From Tahibacter aquaticus (GTDB taxonomy: Bacteria; Pseudomonadota; Gammaproteobacteria; Xanthomonadales; Rhodanobacteraceae): DNA of 52,498 bases. The notes below the pieces were generated by a model. It did not search any database. It was not told the origin of the DNA and saw only the letters and a program-made list of their open reading frames with translations. Below, piece by piece: positions 18,643 through 27,307 of the stretch. Every line of letters begins with the position of its first letter. Positions within the stretch are counted from its first letter, which is position 1. The DNA lies in contig NZ_SNZH01000027.1 in NCBI RefSeq assembly GCF_004363655.1, forward strand, positions 1 to 52,498. The letters run 5' to 3'. Made by a program: the position numbers and the translations under genes.

Positions 18643-19259
18643 ACGTTCACCACGAGGGTGTCGGCGGCCAGGTCGTGCAGGCAGCGGCGCTCGTCGCCGA
18701 AGATCATCAGCGCGTCGACCAGCCAGAGTACGAAACCGATCAGCGGAATGGCCCGCAGCAGAATGAACGGCAGATAGCGCAGCACGATCAGGCGCCAGAA
18801 TTCGCAAGGGCTGCCATCGCTGCGCACGATGCGGATACCGACGATCTTCTTGCCCAGGGTCTGGCCATCGCGGTACAGGAAATACAGGTTGAAGCCCAGC
18901 ACGGCCAGGATGCCGGCGACGAAAATCATGCCGAACACCGCCAGGGCAGCGTCGCCGGAACTGTCGGCGAACTGCGGCAGCACGATCGCGGCGACGACGG
19001 ACGAACCCACGACGAACACAGTGTCGAGCACATAGGCGCCAAGGCGCACGCCACGCCCGGCCAGCTCGACATCGTCGCCGGCCGGCATCTCGACCGGGGC
19101 CAGCGGCGCTGCATACGGATTGGCCGCTGGCAGCGGCGGTGGCAGCGCATAGGGATTGGCCTGGGGCAGCGGCGGCGGCTGCGCATAGGGATTGGCCTGG
19201 GGCAGCGGCGGCGGCTGCGCATAGGCCGAGGCTAGCGGTAATGGCGGCGGCTGCGACAC
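18639..19259 (-). CDS. RDD-family membrane protein with proline-rich N-terminus
   Basis: The product has 206 residues and starts with GTG at 19259 after GGGAGGGG. Residues 1-55 are a proline-rich low-complexity region made of three or four repeats of LPQANPYAQPPP. The RDD domain follows: GRGVRLGAYVLDTVFVVGSS, then YFLYRDGQTLGKKIVGIRIV and a last pair of helices ending RRCLHDLAADTLVVNV. It is paired with a second RDD gene whose start overlaps its stop. The proline-rich tail is probably cytoplasmic and could be a protein-binding arm. Confidence 0.88.
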   Translation of the reverse strand: MSQPPPLPLASAYAQPPPLPQANPYAQPPPLPQANPYALPPPLPAANPYAAPLAPVEMPAGDDVELAGRGVRLGAYVLDTVFVVGSSVVAAIVLPQFADSSGDAALAVFGMIFVAGILAVLGFNLYFLYRDGQTLGKKIVGIRIVRSDGSPCEFWRLIVLRYLPFILLRAIPLIGFVLWLVDALMIFGDERRCLHDLAADTLVVNV

Positions 19260-19334
19260 TTTTCCCCTCCCTGCGTGGAACCGGCACTGTAGCCGCGGCC
19301 TGCGGCGCCCACAATCGGCTGCGACGGCACGCCG

Positions 19335-20081
19335 CTAGGCGGCGGGCGCCTCGTCGACCAGCGGTTTCAGATCCGGTGCCAGCGCGACCCGCTCGTCAAA
19401 GACGAAGCAGTGTCCTTCATACCCCCACCCTCCCACCTGCTCGAAATAGCCGAGAATGCCGCCGTCGAGCTGCAACACCTCGGGCAAGCCGTTGGCGCTG
19501 AGCCACAACGCGGCCTTTTCGCAGCGGATGCCGCCGGTGCAGAAGCTGACCACGGTGGCATCGGCCAGTTCTTCCAGCCGCGGCGCCAGCGCCGCCGGCA
19601 GTTCGGTGAAGCGGTCTATGGGCAGGCTCAGCGCACCGGCAAAGCTGCCCAGCTGCACTTCCTCGCGGTTGCGTGTATCCAGCAGCACCAAACGCCGGCC
19701 GCTGTCGTCACGGCCCTGGCCTATCCAGCGCGCCAGGTCTGCCGGCGCCACGCTGGCCGCGCGGCCACGCAGGGGATCGGCCTGCTCGCGGCGGAAACTG
19801 ATGATCTCGGACTTGAGCTTGAACTTCAGCCGGGCGAACGGCAGTGCCTGGCTGTGGCTGAATTTGACCGCGATCGCGGCGAAGCGCGCGTCGCTGCGCA
19901 GCAGCGCGAGAAACGCATCGATGCCGGCGGCGCTGCCGGCAAGGAACAGGTTGATGCCTTCGTGCGCCAGCAGCACGGTGCCGCGCAACTGCTGCGCCTC
20001 GGCGCAGGGCTTGAGCAGGTCGAGCAGTGCCTGCGGCGCATCGACAGGGACGAAATGGTAGGCGGCGATATTCACGATCAT
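19335..20081 (-). CDS. trhO: tRNA uridine(34) hydroxylase, rhodanese family (short form)
   Basis: The product has 248 residues. The N-terminal acylphosphatase-like domain (AYHFVPVDAP, RGTVLLAHEGINLFLAG, KFSHSQALPFARLKFKLK) precedes a rhodanese domain with LLDTRNREEVQLGSFAGAL and the active-site loop VVSFCTGGIRCEKAALWL (cysteine near 179). TrhO (YceA) uses oxygen to make 5-hydroxyuridine at the wobble base of some tRNAs. The length is near 250 instead of the 320-350 of E. coli TrhO: the protein stops after GYEGHCFVFDERVAL, without the C-terminal cysteine-rich part, as in several other proteobacteria. It stands alone. Confidence 0.9.
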   Translation of the reverse strand: MIVNIAAYHFVPVDAPQALLDLLKPCAEAQQLRGTVLLAHEGINLFLAGSAAGIDAFLALLRSDARFAAIAVKFSHSQALPFARLKFKLKSEIISFRREQADPLRGRAASVAPADLARWIGQGRDDSGRRLVLLDTRNREEVQLGSFAGALSLPIDRFTELPAALAPRLEELADATVVSFCTGGIRCEKAALWLSANGLPEVLQLDGGILGYFEQVGGWGYEGHCFVFDERVALAPDLKPLVDEAPAA

Positions 20082-20398
20082 CGCCGCATTGTAGCCGCAG
20101 GCACCTGATTCACGGCACTTTTCGCGCGGCAGCAGACCGCGGCGGCACCCCCGCCCCTGCCCGCCGCCAGTGCCCCGCCCCTGTCGAAAGACAGGTCGTG
20201 CCGCCAGGCTTGCGCCAGTGCCGCAGACAAAATCCGTTTTGCATCATTCTCCACAACAGGGAAACACCGCAGCGCCGGTACGCCACTCCGCCAGGGAACA
20301 GGAAGTTCCCGCGTACCGGCGGCGCGACCACCCACCCTGTGACGGCGCGCCGCGCCGTCCACCTCGCCGCACATGTCACAGCCAACCCGGAGTACCGC

Positions 20399-20806
20399 AT
20401 GGCCACCATCAGCAACGTCAGCCTGAAGATCGATCCCATCGCCAGCAACAAGCGGCGCAAGGTGACGGTCAGCTATTCCCTGCGCTTCAACCCGCGCGAA
20501 GAAGCCGCCGGCAGCGTATTCGAGGAAAACGTCGTGCTGCGCGGCGACGATCCGATCTTCGACGACGACCGCGCCGTCATCGCCGCCAGCTTCGTCAAAG
20601 CCGTACCCGGCACGCTCAACCGCAGCTTCACCAAGCAGGTTTCGCAGAACCGCCTGGACGAAGACGGCGACACCATCATCTTCGGCGTGCCGGTGCTGAC
20701 GCTGAAAGACGAGCTGTACGCCCGCGTCACGCTGAAGCCGTTCGCACCACGCCCGGCCCAGGCCGACTCCAACCTGGTCAGTGGCCAGTTCGGCCCCGGT
20801 GCCTGA
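20399..20806 (+). CDS. Conserved hypothetical protein, 135 residues
   Basis: GGAG 8 bases before the ATG at 20399 fixes the start. The protein has no signal peptide or membrane helix. It is charged and beta-rich, with KVTVSYSLRFNPREEAAGSV and FEENVVLRGDDPIFDDDRAV, then LDEDGDTIIFGVPVLTLKDE. I do not recognise the family. The mixed pattern of acidic turns and strands would suit a small beta-sandwich. The gene faces the purine permease and is separated from it by a strong hairpin. The 317 bases upstream (20082-20398) hold no recognisable gene and no clear promoter. Confidence 0.8.
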   Translation: MATISNVSLKIDPIASNKRRKVTVSYSLRFNPREEAAGSVFEENVVLRGDDPIFDDDRAVIAASFVKAVPGTLNRSFTKQVSQNRLDEDGDTIIFGVPVLTLKDELYARVTLKPFAPRPAQADSNLVSGQFGPGA

Positions 20807-20809
20807 AAC

Positions 20810-20845
20810 CGCGGCGGCGCCGCACACCGTTGCGGCGCCGCCGCG
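20810..20845. terminator. Strong hairpin between convergent genes
   Basis: CGCGGCGGCGCCGC (20810-20823), loop ACACCGTT, GCGGCGCCGCCGCG (20832-20845): a perfect 14-bp stem made of G and C only, between two converging genes. There is no T-run, so intrinsic termination is inferred from place and stability alone. Confidence 0.55.
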
Positions 20846-20878
20846 CCGCCCGCCGCTGCGGGCGGCACCGCCTGGCGC

Positions 20879-22168
20879 TCAGGCCAGGGCGAACTTGGCC
20901 ACGAATACCAGCGCGATCAGCGCCACTGCGGGCGGAATCTCGCGCCAGCGCCCGGCCAGCAGCTTGATCGCCGCATAGCTGATGAAACCGAAGGCAATGC
21001 CGTGGGCGATGGAAAACGTCAGCGGCATGCTCAGCGCGCAGATCAGTGCCGGCGCGGTTTCGGTCAGGTCGTCCCAGGACAGTTCGGCCAGGCCACGGCT
21101 CATCAGTATGGCGACGTAGATCAGCGCCGGCGCCGTGGCGAACGGCGGTACCGTCGCCGCCAGCGGCGAGAACAGCAGCGCGGCGAGAAACAGCAGCGCG
21201 ACGACGACGGCAGTCAGGCCGGTGCGCCCGCCCACGGCCGTACCGGCCGCGCTTTCGATATACGCCGTCGTCGACGAGGTACCCAGCAGCGCACCGGCGG
21301 CAATCGCGCTGGAATCGGCCAGCAGCGCCCGGCGCAGGCGCGGCAGCCGCCCCTGCGCATCGAGCAGGCCGGCGCGGTGCGCCACGCCGACCAGGGTACC
21401 GCTGGCATCGAACAGTTCGATCAGGAAAAACGTCAGCACGACCGTGACCAGCCCGGCCTCCAGCGCCGCGCCGATATCCAGCTGCAGCAGCGTCGGCAAC
21501 AGCGACGGCGGCGGCGCGAACACGCCGGCGAATTTCGCCTGCCCGCCGATCAGTGCCGCGATCGTGACGGCGAGAATGCCGATGACGATGCCGCCACGCA
21601 CCTTGCGCGCTTCCAGCGCAACGATCAGCACCAGGCCCGCGCTGGCATACAGGGCCGCCGGTGCATGCAGGTCGCCCAGGCCGATCAGCGTGGCCGGATT
21701 GGCCACGATCAGGCCGGCGTTCTTGAACCCGATCACGGCGAGGAACAGGCCGATGCCGGCGGAAATCGCCAGCTTCAGCGAGGTCGGAATCGCGTTGACG
21801 ATCCATTCGCGCACACGCAGCAGGCTCAGGGCGATGAACAGGCAGCCCGAGATGAACACCGCGCCCAGGGCAGCCTGCCAGCTGAAGCCCATGCCGTTGA
21901 CCACGCTGAAGGCGAAATACGCATTCAGTCCCATGCCCGGCGCGAGCGCGATCGGATAATTCGCGTACAGCCCCATCACCGCCGAACCGATCGCCGCGGC
22001 CAGGCAGGTCGCGACGAATACCGCGTCGCGCGGCATGCCGGCGGCGGCAAGAATGTCCGGATTGACGAACATGATGTAGGCCATGGCCAGAAACGTGGCC
22101 AGGCCGGCCATGCATTCCGTGCGCACATCGGTCGCGTGCTCGCGCAGGCCGAACCATCGATCGAGCAT
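20879..22168 (-). CDS. NCS2/AzgA-family purine permease
   Basis: The product has 429 residues from the ATG at 22168, preceded by GGAG with 8-base spacing. Typical AzgA features: the N-terminal RTECMAGLATFLAMAYIMFV, NPDILAAAGMPRDAVFVATC, ALAPGMGLNAYFAF, and the second signature LFDASGTLVGVAHRAGLLD, then GTSSTTAYIESAAGTAVGGR. About 13-14 membrane helices are spread along the chain. It most likely imports adenine, guanine or hypoxanthine with protons (AdeP/GhxP/PbuG group); which base cannot be told from motifs alone. It stands alone and has no visible purine riboswitch. Confidence 0.93.
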   Translation of the reverse strand: MLDRWFGLREHATDVRTECMAGLATFLAMAYIMFVNPDILAAAGMPRDAVFVATCLAAAIGSAVMGLYANYPIALAPGMGLNAYFAFSVVNGMGFSWQAALGAVFISGCLFIALSLLRVREWIVNAIPTSLKLAISAGIGLFLAVIGFKNAGLIVANPATLIGLGDLHAPAALYASAGLVLIVALEARKVRGGIVIGILAVTIAALIGGQAKFAGVFAPPPSLLPTLLQLDIGAALEAGLVTVVLTFFLIELFDASGTLVGVAHRAGLLDAQGRLPRLRRALLADSSAIAAGALLGTSSTTAYIESAAGTAVGGRTGLTAVVVALLFLAALLFSPLAATVPPFATAPALIYVAILMSRGLAELSWDDLTETAPALICALSMPLTFSIAHGIAFGFISYAAIKLLAGRWREIPPAVALIALVFVAKFALA

Positions 22169-22266
22169 GGGTGTCTCCGGCGGGGTCGCGGAGATTCTAC
22201 GCAATGAGGATTGTGGGGAGGGGCTGCGGTTGCGACTGCAGGCTGCGCGACGCTGGATGCGGAACG

Positions 22267-22459
22267 CCCTCTCCTCCGACTACGTCGGGGGAGAGGGCCG
22301 GGGTGAGGGGGCAGGTGTCAAAATCGACCTTGCCCACATGCTTTTGCGATGCAACCACGGACGCGAGTCCTGGCTTGCGCGAAATCCAGATTTCGAGGCA
22401 AATCTGGGCGCCCGCCCCCTCTCCCAACCCTCCCCCCGCTGCCGTTCGGAGGAGAGGGT
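22267..22459. repeat. Pair of inverted REP-like GC hairpins
   Basis: CCCTCTCCTCCGA, short loop, TCGGGGGAGAGGG plus CCGGGGTGAGGGG lies at 22267-22310, and an inverted partner CCCCCTCTCCCAACCC to GGAGGAGAGGG lies at 22414-22459. These match the style of the CCTCACCCCGGCCCTCTCCC palindromic repeats scattered in many proteobacterial genomes. A further 8-bp hairpin, CCAGATTT with AAATCTGG, is at 22386-22407. The gap between permease and metalloprotease (22169-22572) holds nothing else recognisable. Confidence 0.7.
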
Positions 22460-22572
22460 TAAAGTCACGGCCCTCTGCACCAGCACCACCAGCACCGCCC
22501 GAACTATCGATGCTTCAGCCCTTCAGCACTTCCAGCGGCACCTGGCAAATTGCTTCCGCAACATCCCCCCGC

Positions 22573-24540
22573 TTACGGCGCAGCCACCTGGAACCCATTC
22601 GCAAAAATCACATCGCTGGCTGCCGTAATCGCAAAATTCGGCGCCGAAATATTGAAGAAGATATTGCCCACGCAGGAGACCCGGATACGTGCCGCCGACG
22701 TCGTGACATTCGGCACCACGATCGTCGCCGAACCACTGTTCGGAAAGCTGCCCACGTTGAGCGGATAGGTCAGACCGCCGTCGGTGGAAACATCGATGCC
22801 GACCTGGGCACAGCTGATCGGCGCGGCCGCGGTGCCGGCCACGTCCCAGGTCACGCTCTGGCTGCTGTTGCCGGCCCAGCTCACCGCCGTGTTCGGCGTA
22901 TTCACCTTGAATGCACCGCTGGTGACCACCGACTGCACCGTCATGTCGGCGCTGCTGGTGCTGCCGGAATTCGGCACGTTGTCGCGCACGGTCAGGCGGA
23001 AATGCAGCGTACGTGCCGTGGTCGGCAGGACTTCGCCTTTCAGCGCGGTACCCGCAACGAGATTGGACAGGCGCGGAATCGTGCGCACGCCCGTCGGCGT
23101 GGGATTGAGCGAACGCATGATCGGACCGTTGCCCGGATCGGCCGCCAGGTTGTTGTTCGCCGGGCCGATGTCGTTCTGCTCCCAGCCGTAGCTGAGCGTG
23201 CCGCCGCTGCTGGTGGTAGCGCTACCGCTCAGCGTGAACGGCGTGCGCGCCGGAACGATGAAGCTGGACAGGGGCACAATGACCGGTGCCGGGTTCGGAT
23301 TCGGCGTGGCCTCGGCACAGCCGGCGCCGGCGCCAGCGGCATAGGTGCCGATCTCGTTCAAGCTGCTGGCGGTGAAATACGGATCGGAGTTGGGCTGCAG
23401 GTCGGCCGCGCCGCAGATGCCGGCATAGGCCATGATGGTCGAACCGCTGCCGGGCTCGTACGCGGTGGGGCCGTTGCGATTGCCGCCGCAGCTGCTGGTC
23501 GTGCTGTTGAAGGTGTGGTCGCCGCCGAACTGATGCCCCATTTCATGCGCGACATAGTCGATCCAGAACGCATCGCCGGTCGGGTTGGTCGCACCGGTGG
23601 TACCGTCGCCTTTGAGTCCGTTGCGGCAAACCACGCCCAGGTTGGCCACGCCCGAACCCGAGGTCAGCACGTGGCCGATATCGTAGTTGGCCGCGCCGAT
23701 GACGCTGTCCAGGTGCGCGCTGTTCATGTCGATGGCGTCGTCGCCGTCCGGATACGGGTCGCCTGCCGCGGTCGCATAGATGATCTGGTCGTTGTTCGCG
23801 ACCAGCGTCATATGGATGGCGAAATCCTTCTCGTAGACCTGATTGACACGGTTCATCGTCGCCACCACGCCGGCCAGGCCATTGGCGACGCTGGCGCCGC
23901 CGGCAGGGCTGACCGCGGCCACGTACTGGTGCGTAGTACCGACGGCGGCGACGTAGCTGCGCCGGGTGGTGCCCGTCGTGGTCATCGGCACGGGCAGCGC
24001 ACGCAGGCCGCGGTCGATGGAACCGGATGCGGGCTTGCCGTGCACGCCGCATTGGAAATCGCGGCTGGCGCTGAACTGGCCGCGCGAGAAACTCATGTAG
24101 TCGTTGCCGCCGCCCCTGCTTTGCGGCTGCACTATCCAGACACCGTCGGCGGCAAACACCATGGCCTGGAAGCCCAGCGGTGAAACATCGATGCGCGCCT
24201 GCGTGCCGTCCGCGGCAATGCCGATATAGCTTTTTATCTGTGGATATTTTGCCGCCAGCTGCGTCGGCATCACGCCCGAATCGCCCAGCACGAATTCATC
24301 GAAACCGCCATCCGGACGCGGAACTGCCAGCGCTTCGCCCTGGCGCGCAGGCCCGCTCAGGAAGGTCTGCAGTGCGGCCTCATCCAGCGCCGTGGCGCGA
24401 AAGGTCTGCGCCTGCGGTGCATCCGCGGCCAACGCACGCTGCACGGTCTCGCGCCACAGGGATTGCGTGGCCGCGGCGGCCAGCACCGACGGTGCGGCCA
24501 CAAGCAGCAGCGCTGCCAACACAAATTTCAGTCGTTTCAT
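22573..24540 (-). CDS. Secreted reprolysin-like (M12B-type) zinc metalloprotease
   Basis: The product has 655 residues. The signal peptide is MKRLKFVLAALLLVAAPSVLA. A propeptide (to about 180) is followed by a catalytic domain with RRSYVAAVGTTHQYVAAVSP, NVYEKDF-like (NQVYEKDFAIHMTLVANND) and the zinc site HEMGHQFGGDH (about 331-341), HExxHxxGxxH with a downstream Met-turn in GSTIMAYAG. The C-terminal part has two beta-sandwich regions (about 410-640; PRTPFTLSGSAT-like and NTAVSWAGNSSQSVTWDVAG). The last residues read DVIFANGFQVAAP, one of the shared tails in this window. It is exported and probably degrades extracellular protein. It stands alone. Confidence 0.92.
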   Translation of the reverse strand: MKRLKFVLAALLLVAAPSVLAAAATQSLWRETVQRALAADAPQAQTFRATALDEAALQTFLSGPARQGEALAVPRPDGGFDEFVLGDSGVMPTQLAAKYPQIKSYIGIAADGTQARIDVSPLGFQAMVFAADGVWIVQPQSRGGGNDYMSFSRGQFSASRDFQCGVHGKPASGSIDRGLRALPVPMTTTGTTRRSYVAAVGTTHQYVAAVSPAGGASVANGLAGVVATMNRVNQVYEKDFAIHMTLVANNDQIIYATAAGDPYPDGDDAIDMNSAHLDSVIGAANYDIGHVLTSGSGVANLGVVCRNGLKGDGTTGATNPTGDAFWIDYVAHEMGHQFGGDHTFNSTTSSCGGNRNGPTAYEPGSGSTIMAYAGICGAADLQPNSDPYFTASSLNEIGTYAAGAGAGCAEATPNPNPAPVIVPLSSFIVPARTPFTLSGSATTSSGGTLSYGWEQNDIGPANNNLAADPGNGPIMRSLNPTPTGVRTIPRLSNLVAGTALKGEVLPTTARTLHFRLTVRDNVPNSGSTSSADMTVQSVVTSGAFKVNTPNTAVSWAGNSSQSVTWDVAGTAAAPISCAQVGIDVSTDGGLTYPLNVGSFPNSGSATIVVPNVTTSAARIRVSCVGNIFFNISAPNFAITAASDVIFANGFQVAAP

Positions 24541-24766
24541 GAATGATTCCCTGAATCGAAAAGCCGGCACGTCATGCAAAATTTTCTGGCTCGACGCCAC
24601 ACGCAATGTGAAGTCGCCGCTGGCAGCTGGGGTTGCGACACACATTGGCCGGACCGCAGGAACGAGCGCGCATAGGCCGCAAGACCTACACCCCAGGCAA
24701 GCATCGGCGAATCGACGCAATTGGAGCACCCCTGCCTGTGCCGTAAAACTGCACAAACGCTGCCAA

Positions 24767-25219
24767 TCACTCAGCCCGCGTTCGCACGGCATAGTACCAG
24801 CCGGCCAGCGCGCCGCCGGCCATCAGGCTGGCCAGGCCCAGCGGTGTACGTGCGGCAAACACCAGCACCACCAGACCAGCCAGCAGGTTGGCGCTGTACA
24901 GCGCGGCCCACACGGCGGCCGCACCGGCCAGTGTATACAACGCCGTGCGGTGCGATTCGTAGCCCTGCGCCAGCCAGTCGGCCAGGGCGAACGCGGGCAC
25001 CAGGCCGACCAGGCAAATCACCGCATACAGCGGCGTAAACGCGTACAGGTCGTGCCAGGTGGATTGCAGCCGTACCGGCAAGGGAACATCGATACCCAGC
25101 CGCATCAGGTCGGCCAGGTTGAACTGGGTCTGCGCCAGCGAGCCCCAGATCGCGCAAATGCACAAGGCCAGCAGGAACGCAGCACTGCGTCTGCGCCAGT
25201 TGCGATCAGCCTTGGCCAT
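24767..25219 (-). CDS. Small integral membrane protein
   Basis: The product has 150 residues from the ATG at 25219, chosen because a basic N-terminus (MAKADRNWRRR) leads straight into the first helix. Four hydrophobic segments are visible: AAFLLALCICAIWGSL, LYAVICLVGLVPAFAL, LYTLAGAAAVWAALYS and a last pair around LLAGLVVLVFAARTPLGLAS. Between them DVPLPVRLQSTWHDLYAFTP is a loop. The family is not recognised. It is divergent from the PQQ sugar dehydrogenase gene, over 130 bases. Confidence 0.7.
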   Translation of the reverse strand: MAKADRNWRRRSAAFLLALCICAIWGSLAQTQFNLADLMRLGIDVPLPVRLQSTWHDLYAFTPLYAVICLVGLVPAFALADWLAQGYESHRTALYTLAGAAAVWAALYSANLLAGLVVLVFAARTPLGLASLMAGGALAGWYYAVRTRAE

Positions 25220-25349
25220 GCCTGGGTCTCGTGTTGCGGCGTCGCCGCAGCGTAGAACATTCGAGCGGCGTTTGCGTCCGGCGCGCGAGCGTTGTCGCAA
25301 CCCGCCCTCTGCTATGGTCATGCTTCCATCGCCGGCCGGAGCTGCCTTC

Positions 25350-26432
25350 ATGCGAATTGCCGTCCTGTTCCTGCTTGCCTGCGGCAGTGCTGCGGCAGCC
25401 GACTATCGCATCAGTACGGTGGCGACAGGACTGGATCACCCCTGGTCGCTGGCCAGCCTGCCTGACGGGCGGCTGCTGGTGACCGAACGCAGCGGCAGAT
25501 TGCGCGTGATCGAAAACGGCCAGCTCAGGCCGCAGGCGATTGCCGGCGTGCCGGCCGTGCTCGCCGACGGACAGGGCGGTTTGTTCGAGGTATTGCCCGA
25601 CGCGCATTTCGCCGACAACCAACTGCTGTACCTGTCGTTCGCCGCGGGCAGCAGGCAGGCCAATTCCACCAATGTGGTGCGCGCCCGGCTGGCCGGCGAA
25701 AAACTGGTCGAGGTCAAGACCATCTTCGTGGCCAAGCCGCTGAAGAAAGGCACGGCCCACTACGGCGCACGCATGCTGCAGCTCGACGACGGCAGCCTGC
25801 TGGTCGGCCTCGGCGACGGTTTTGCGTTTCGCGAAGAGGCGCAGAACCTGCGCAGCCACCTGGGCAAGATCGTGCGCATCGACGGCGACGGCAGCGTGCC
25901 CAGGGACAATCCCTTCGTCGGCCGCGCCGACGTGCTGCCCGAGATCTACAGCTACGGCCATCGCAATGTGCAGGGCCTCGCTTTCGATGCGCAAAACCAT
26001 ATCGTCTACGCCCACGAACACGGCCCGCGCGGCGGCGACGAGATCAACCGCATCGAGGCCGGGCGCAACTACGGCTGGCCGTTGATCACCTACGGCCTGG
26101 ACTATACCGGCGCGGTGATTTCGCCGTTTACGCAAAAGCCCGGACTGGAACAGCCGCTGCTGCAGTGGACGCCGTCGATCGCACCGGCCGGCATGGTGCT
26201 GTACCGCGGCGATGCGTTTCCGCAGTGGCGCGGCAGTCTTGTCGTCAGCGCGCTGGCGGCGCAGCAGGCGCGGCGCGTACCCATCACCGACGGCAAGGCC
26301 GGTACGCAGGAAATCCTGTTTGCCGAACTGAAGAAGCGCCTGCGCGACGTACGCGTCGCCGCCGACGGTGGCCTGTACCTGCTCACCGACTACAGTGCGG
26401 GCGAGGTGCTCAAGGTCGATCCGCCGCGTTAG
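25350..26432 (+). CDS. PQQ-dependent aldose sugar dehydrogenase (YliI-like)
   Basis: The product has 360 residues, the usual size. The signal peptide is MRIAVLFLLACGSAAAA. The propeller starts with VATGLDHPWSLASLPDGRLL and VTERSGRLRVI, and includes GLGDGFAFREEAQ, LPEIYSYGHRNVQGLAFD and the metal/PQQ region EHGPRGGDEINRIEAGRNYG followed by WPLITYG. The order fits soluble GDH/YliI proteins, periplasmic enzymes oxidising free aldose sugars with PQQ. PQQ biosynthesis genes are not in this window. A RidA-like gene follows 66 bases downstream on the same strand. Confidence 0.92.
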   Translation: MRIAVLFLLACGSAAAADYRISTVATGLDHPWSLASLPDGRLLVTERSGRLRVIENGQLRPQAIAGVPAVLADGQGGLFEVLPDAHFADNQLLYLSFAAGSRQANSTNVVRARLAGEKLVEVKTIFVAKPLKKGTAHYGARMLQLDDGSLLVGLGDGFAFREEAQNLRSHLGKIVRIDGDGSVPRDNPFVGRADVLPEIYSYGHRNVQGLAFDAQNHIVYAHEHGPRGGDEINRIEAGRNYGWPLITYGLDYTGAVISPFTQKPGLEQPLLQWTPSIAPAGMVLYRGDAFPQWRGSLVVSALAAQQARRVPITDGKAGTQEILFAELKKRLRDVRVAADGGLYLLTDYSAGEVLKVDPPR

Positions 26433-26498
26433 CGCTTATGCGCTTGCATGAAACCGCCGGCCCTGCACAACTGCTGCTTTCGCCCCGAGGAATTTGCC

Positions 26499-26843
26499 AT
26501 GATCCAGCGCTTCGACACCGGCCCGCGCATGTCCGAAATGGTCGTGCACAACGGTACCGTCTATCTCGCCGGCCAGATCGCCGACGACGCCACTGCGGAC
26601 ATCGGCGGCCAGACGCAGCAGGTACTCGACGCGATCGACGCCCTGCTCGCCCGCGCCGGCAGCGACAAATCGAAGATCCTGCGCGCGCAGATCTTCCTGG
26701 TCGACCTGGCCGATTTCGCCGCGATGAACGCCGTGTGGGAACACTGGGTAGTACCCGGCCATACACCGGCCCGCGCCACCGTACAGGCTGCGCTGGCCAA
26801 TCCGCAGTGGAAAATCGAAATCGTGGTCACTGCAGCGGTGTAG
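26499..26843 (+). CDS. RidA / YjgF family protein
   Basis: The product has 114 residues; GAGGA stands 7 bases before the ATG. The chain reads VVHNGTVYLAGQIADDATAD, QTQQVLDAIDALLARAGSDK, KILRAQIFLVDLADFAAMNA and HTPARATVQAALANP, all family hallmarks, with the arginine of PARAT as the substrate-binding residue. Canonical RidA trimers hydrolyse reactive enamine/imine intermediates; this protein is of the Rid subgroup with VDLADFA and may act on another imine. It is probably co-transcribed with the sugar dehydrogenase. Confidence 0.9.
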   Translation: MIQRFDTGPRMSEMVVHNGTVYLAGQIADDATADIGGQTQQVLDAIDALLARAGSDKSKILRAQIFLVDLADFAAMNAVWEHWVVPGHTPARATVQAALANPQWKIEIVVTAAV

Positions 26844-26918
26844 TGTTTGCGCAGGGTGCAACGAGCGGTCGCGAATCGCGTCGCCGCACGACGGGCTGTA
26901 TCTGCGCCGCGGCGGCTT

Positions 26919-26952
26919 GCGGCGCCATTCGCGGTGCTCATCGCGCCCTACG
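26919..26952 (+). repeat. Interspersed REP-like repeat, single copy
   Basis: GCGGCGCCATTCGCGGTGCT continues CATCGCGCCCTACG. The same sequence with few changes recurs, in opposite orientation, at 39600-39634, with a more diverged copy at 39551-39583. All copies are intergenic, which suggests a small dispersed repeat family of this genome. Confidence 0.6.
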
Positions 26953-27023
26953 TTGCAGGCTGTCGCCGAACCGTTCTGTGCCGACAGCCGCATGGCCCGC
27001 GCAGCCGGTCTGGCCGCACCGGC

Positions 27024-27218
27024 TCAGCAAGGTACTTCTTCCCAGCTGCAACGCTGCTGTCCGCCGACAGTACGGCATATCCAGCGCACGCACTTGCCCT
27101 GTCCGCCGCTGGCGGGCAGGGTCAGCGTCACCGGCTGCACCACGCCGTTGCGCTTGAGCACGCGATGCATGCTCGCCAGCAGTTTCGCCTGGTCTACCTT
27201 GTTCATCGTCTTTGCCAT
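27024..27218 (-). CDS. Small hypothetical protein, 64 residues
   Basis: The ATG at 27218 is preceded by GAGG with 7-base spacing. The peptide has an N-terminal helix (KVDQAKLLASMHRVLKRNG) and a strand-rich C-terminal half with four cysteines (GKCVRWICR, QQRCSW, VPC). The cysteines are not in a CxxC pair pattern. No signal peptide or membrane helix. I do not recognise the family. It follows, on the opposite strand, a REP-like repeat and stands apart from its neighbours. Confidence 0.65.
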   Translation of the reverse strand: MAKTMNKVDQAKLLASMHRVLKRNGVVQPVTLTLPASGGQGKCVRWICRTVGGQQRCSWEEVPC

Positions 27219-27307
27219 GGCTACACCTCGTCGATACGACAGCAGTGGGGATTACCTGTCTCTGACCCGCCATTCCCGAACCGGCATGGGCCGTTCCATC
27301 GCACCGA

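Noticed and set aside
22171-24183. A 670-codon open frame on the plus strand
   Set aside because: It is antisense to the metalloprotease gene, which has a signal peptide, zinc site and known tail. The plus-strand product has only Ala/Gly/Arg/His-rich sequence.
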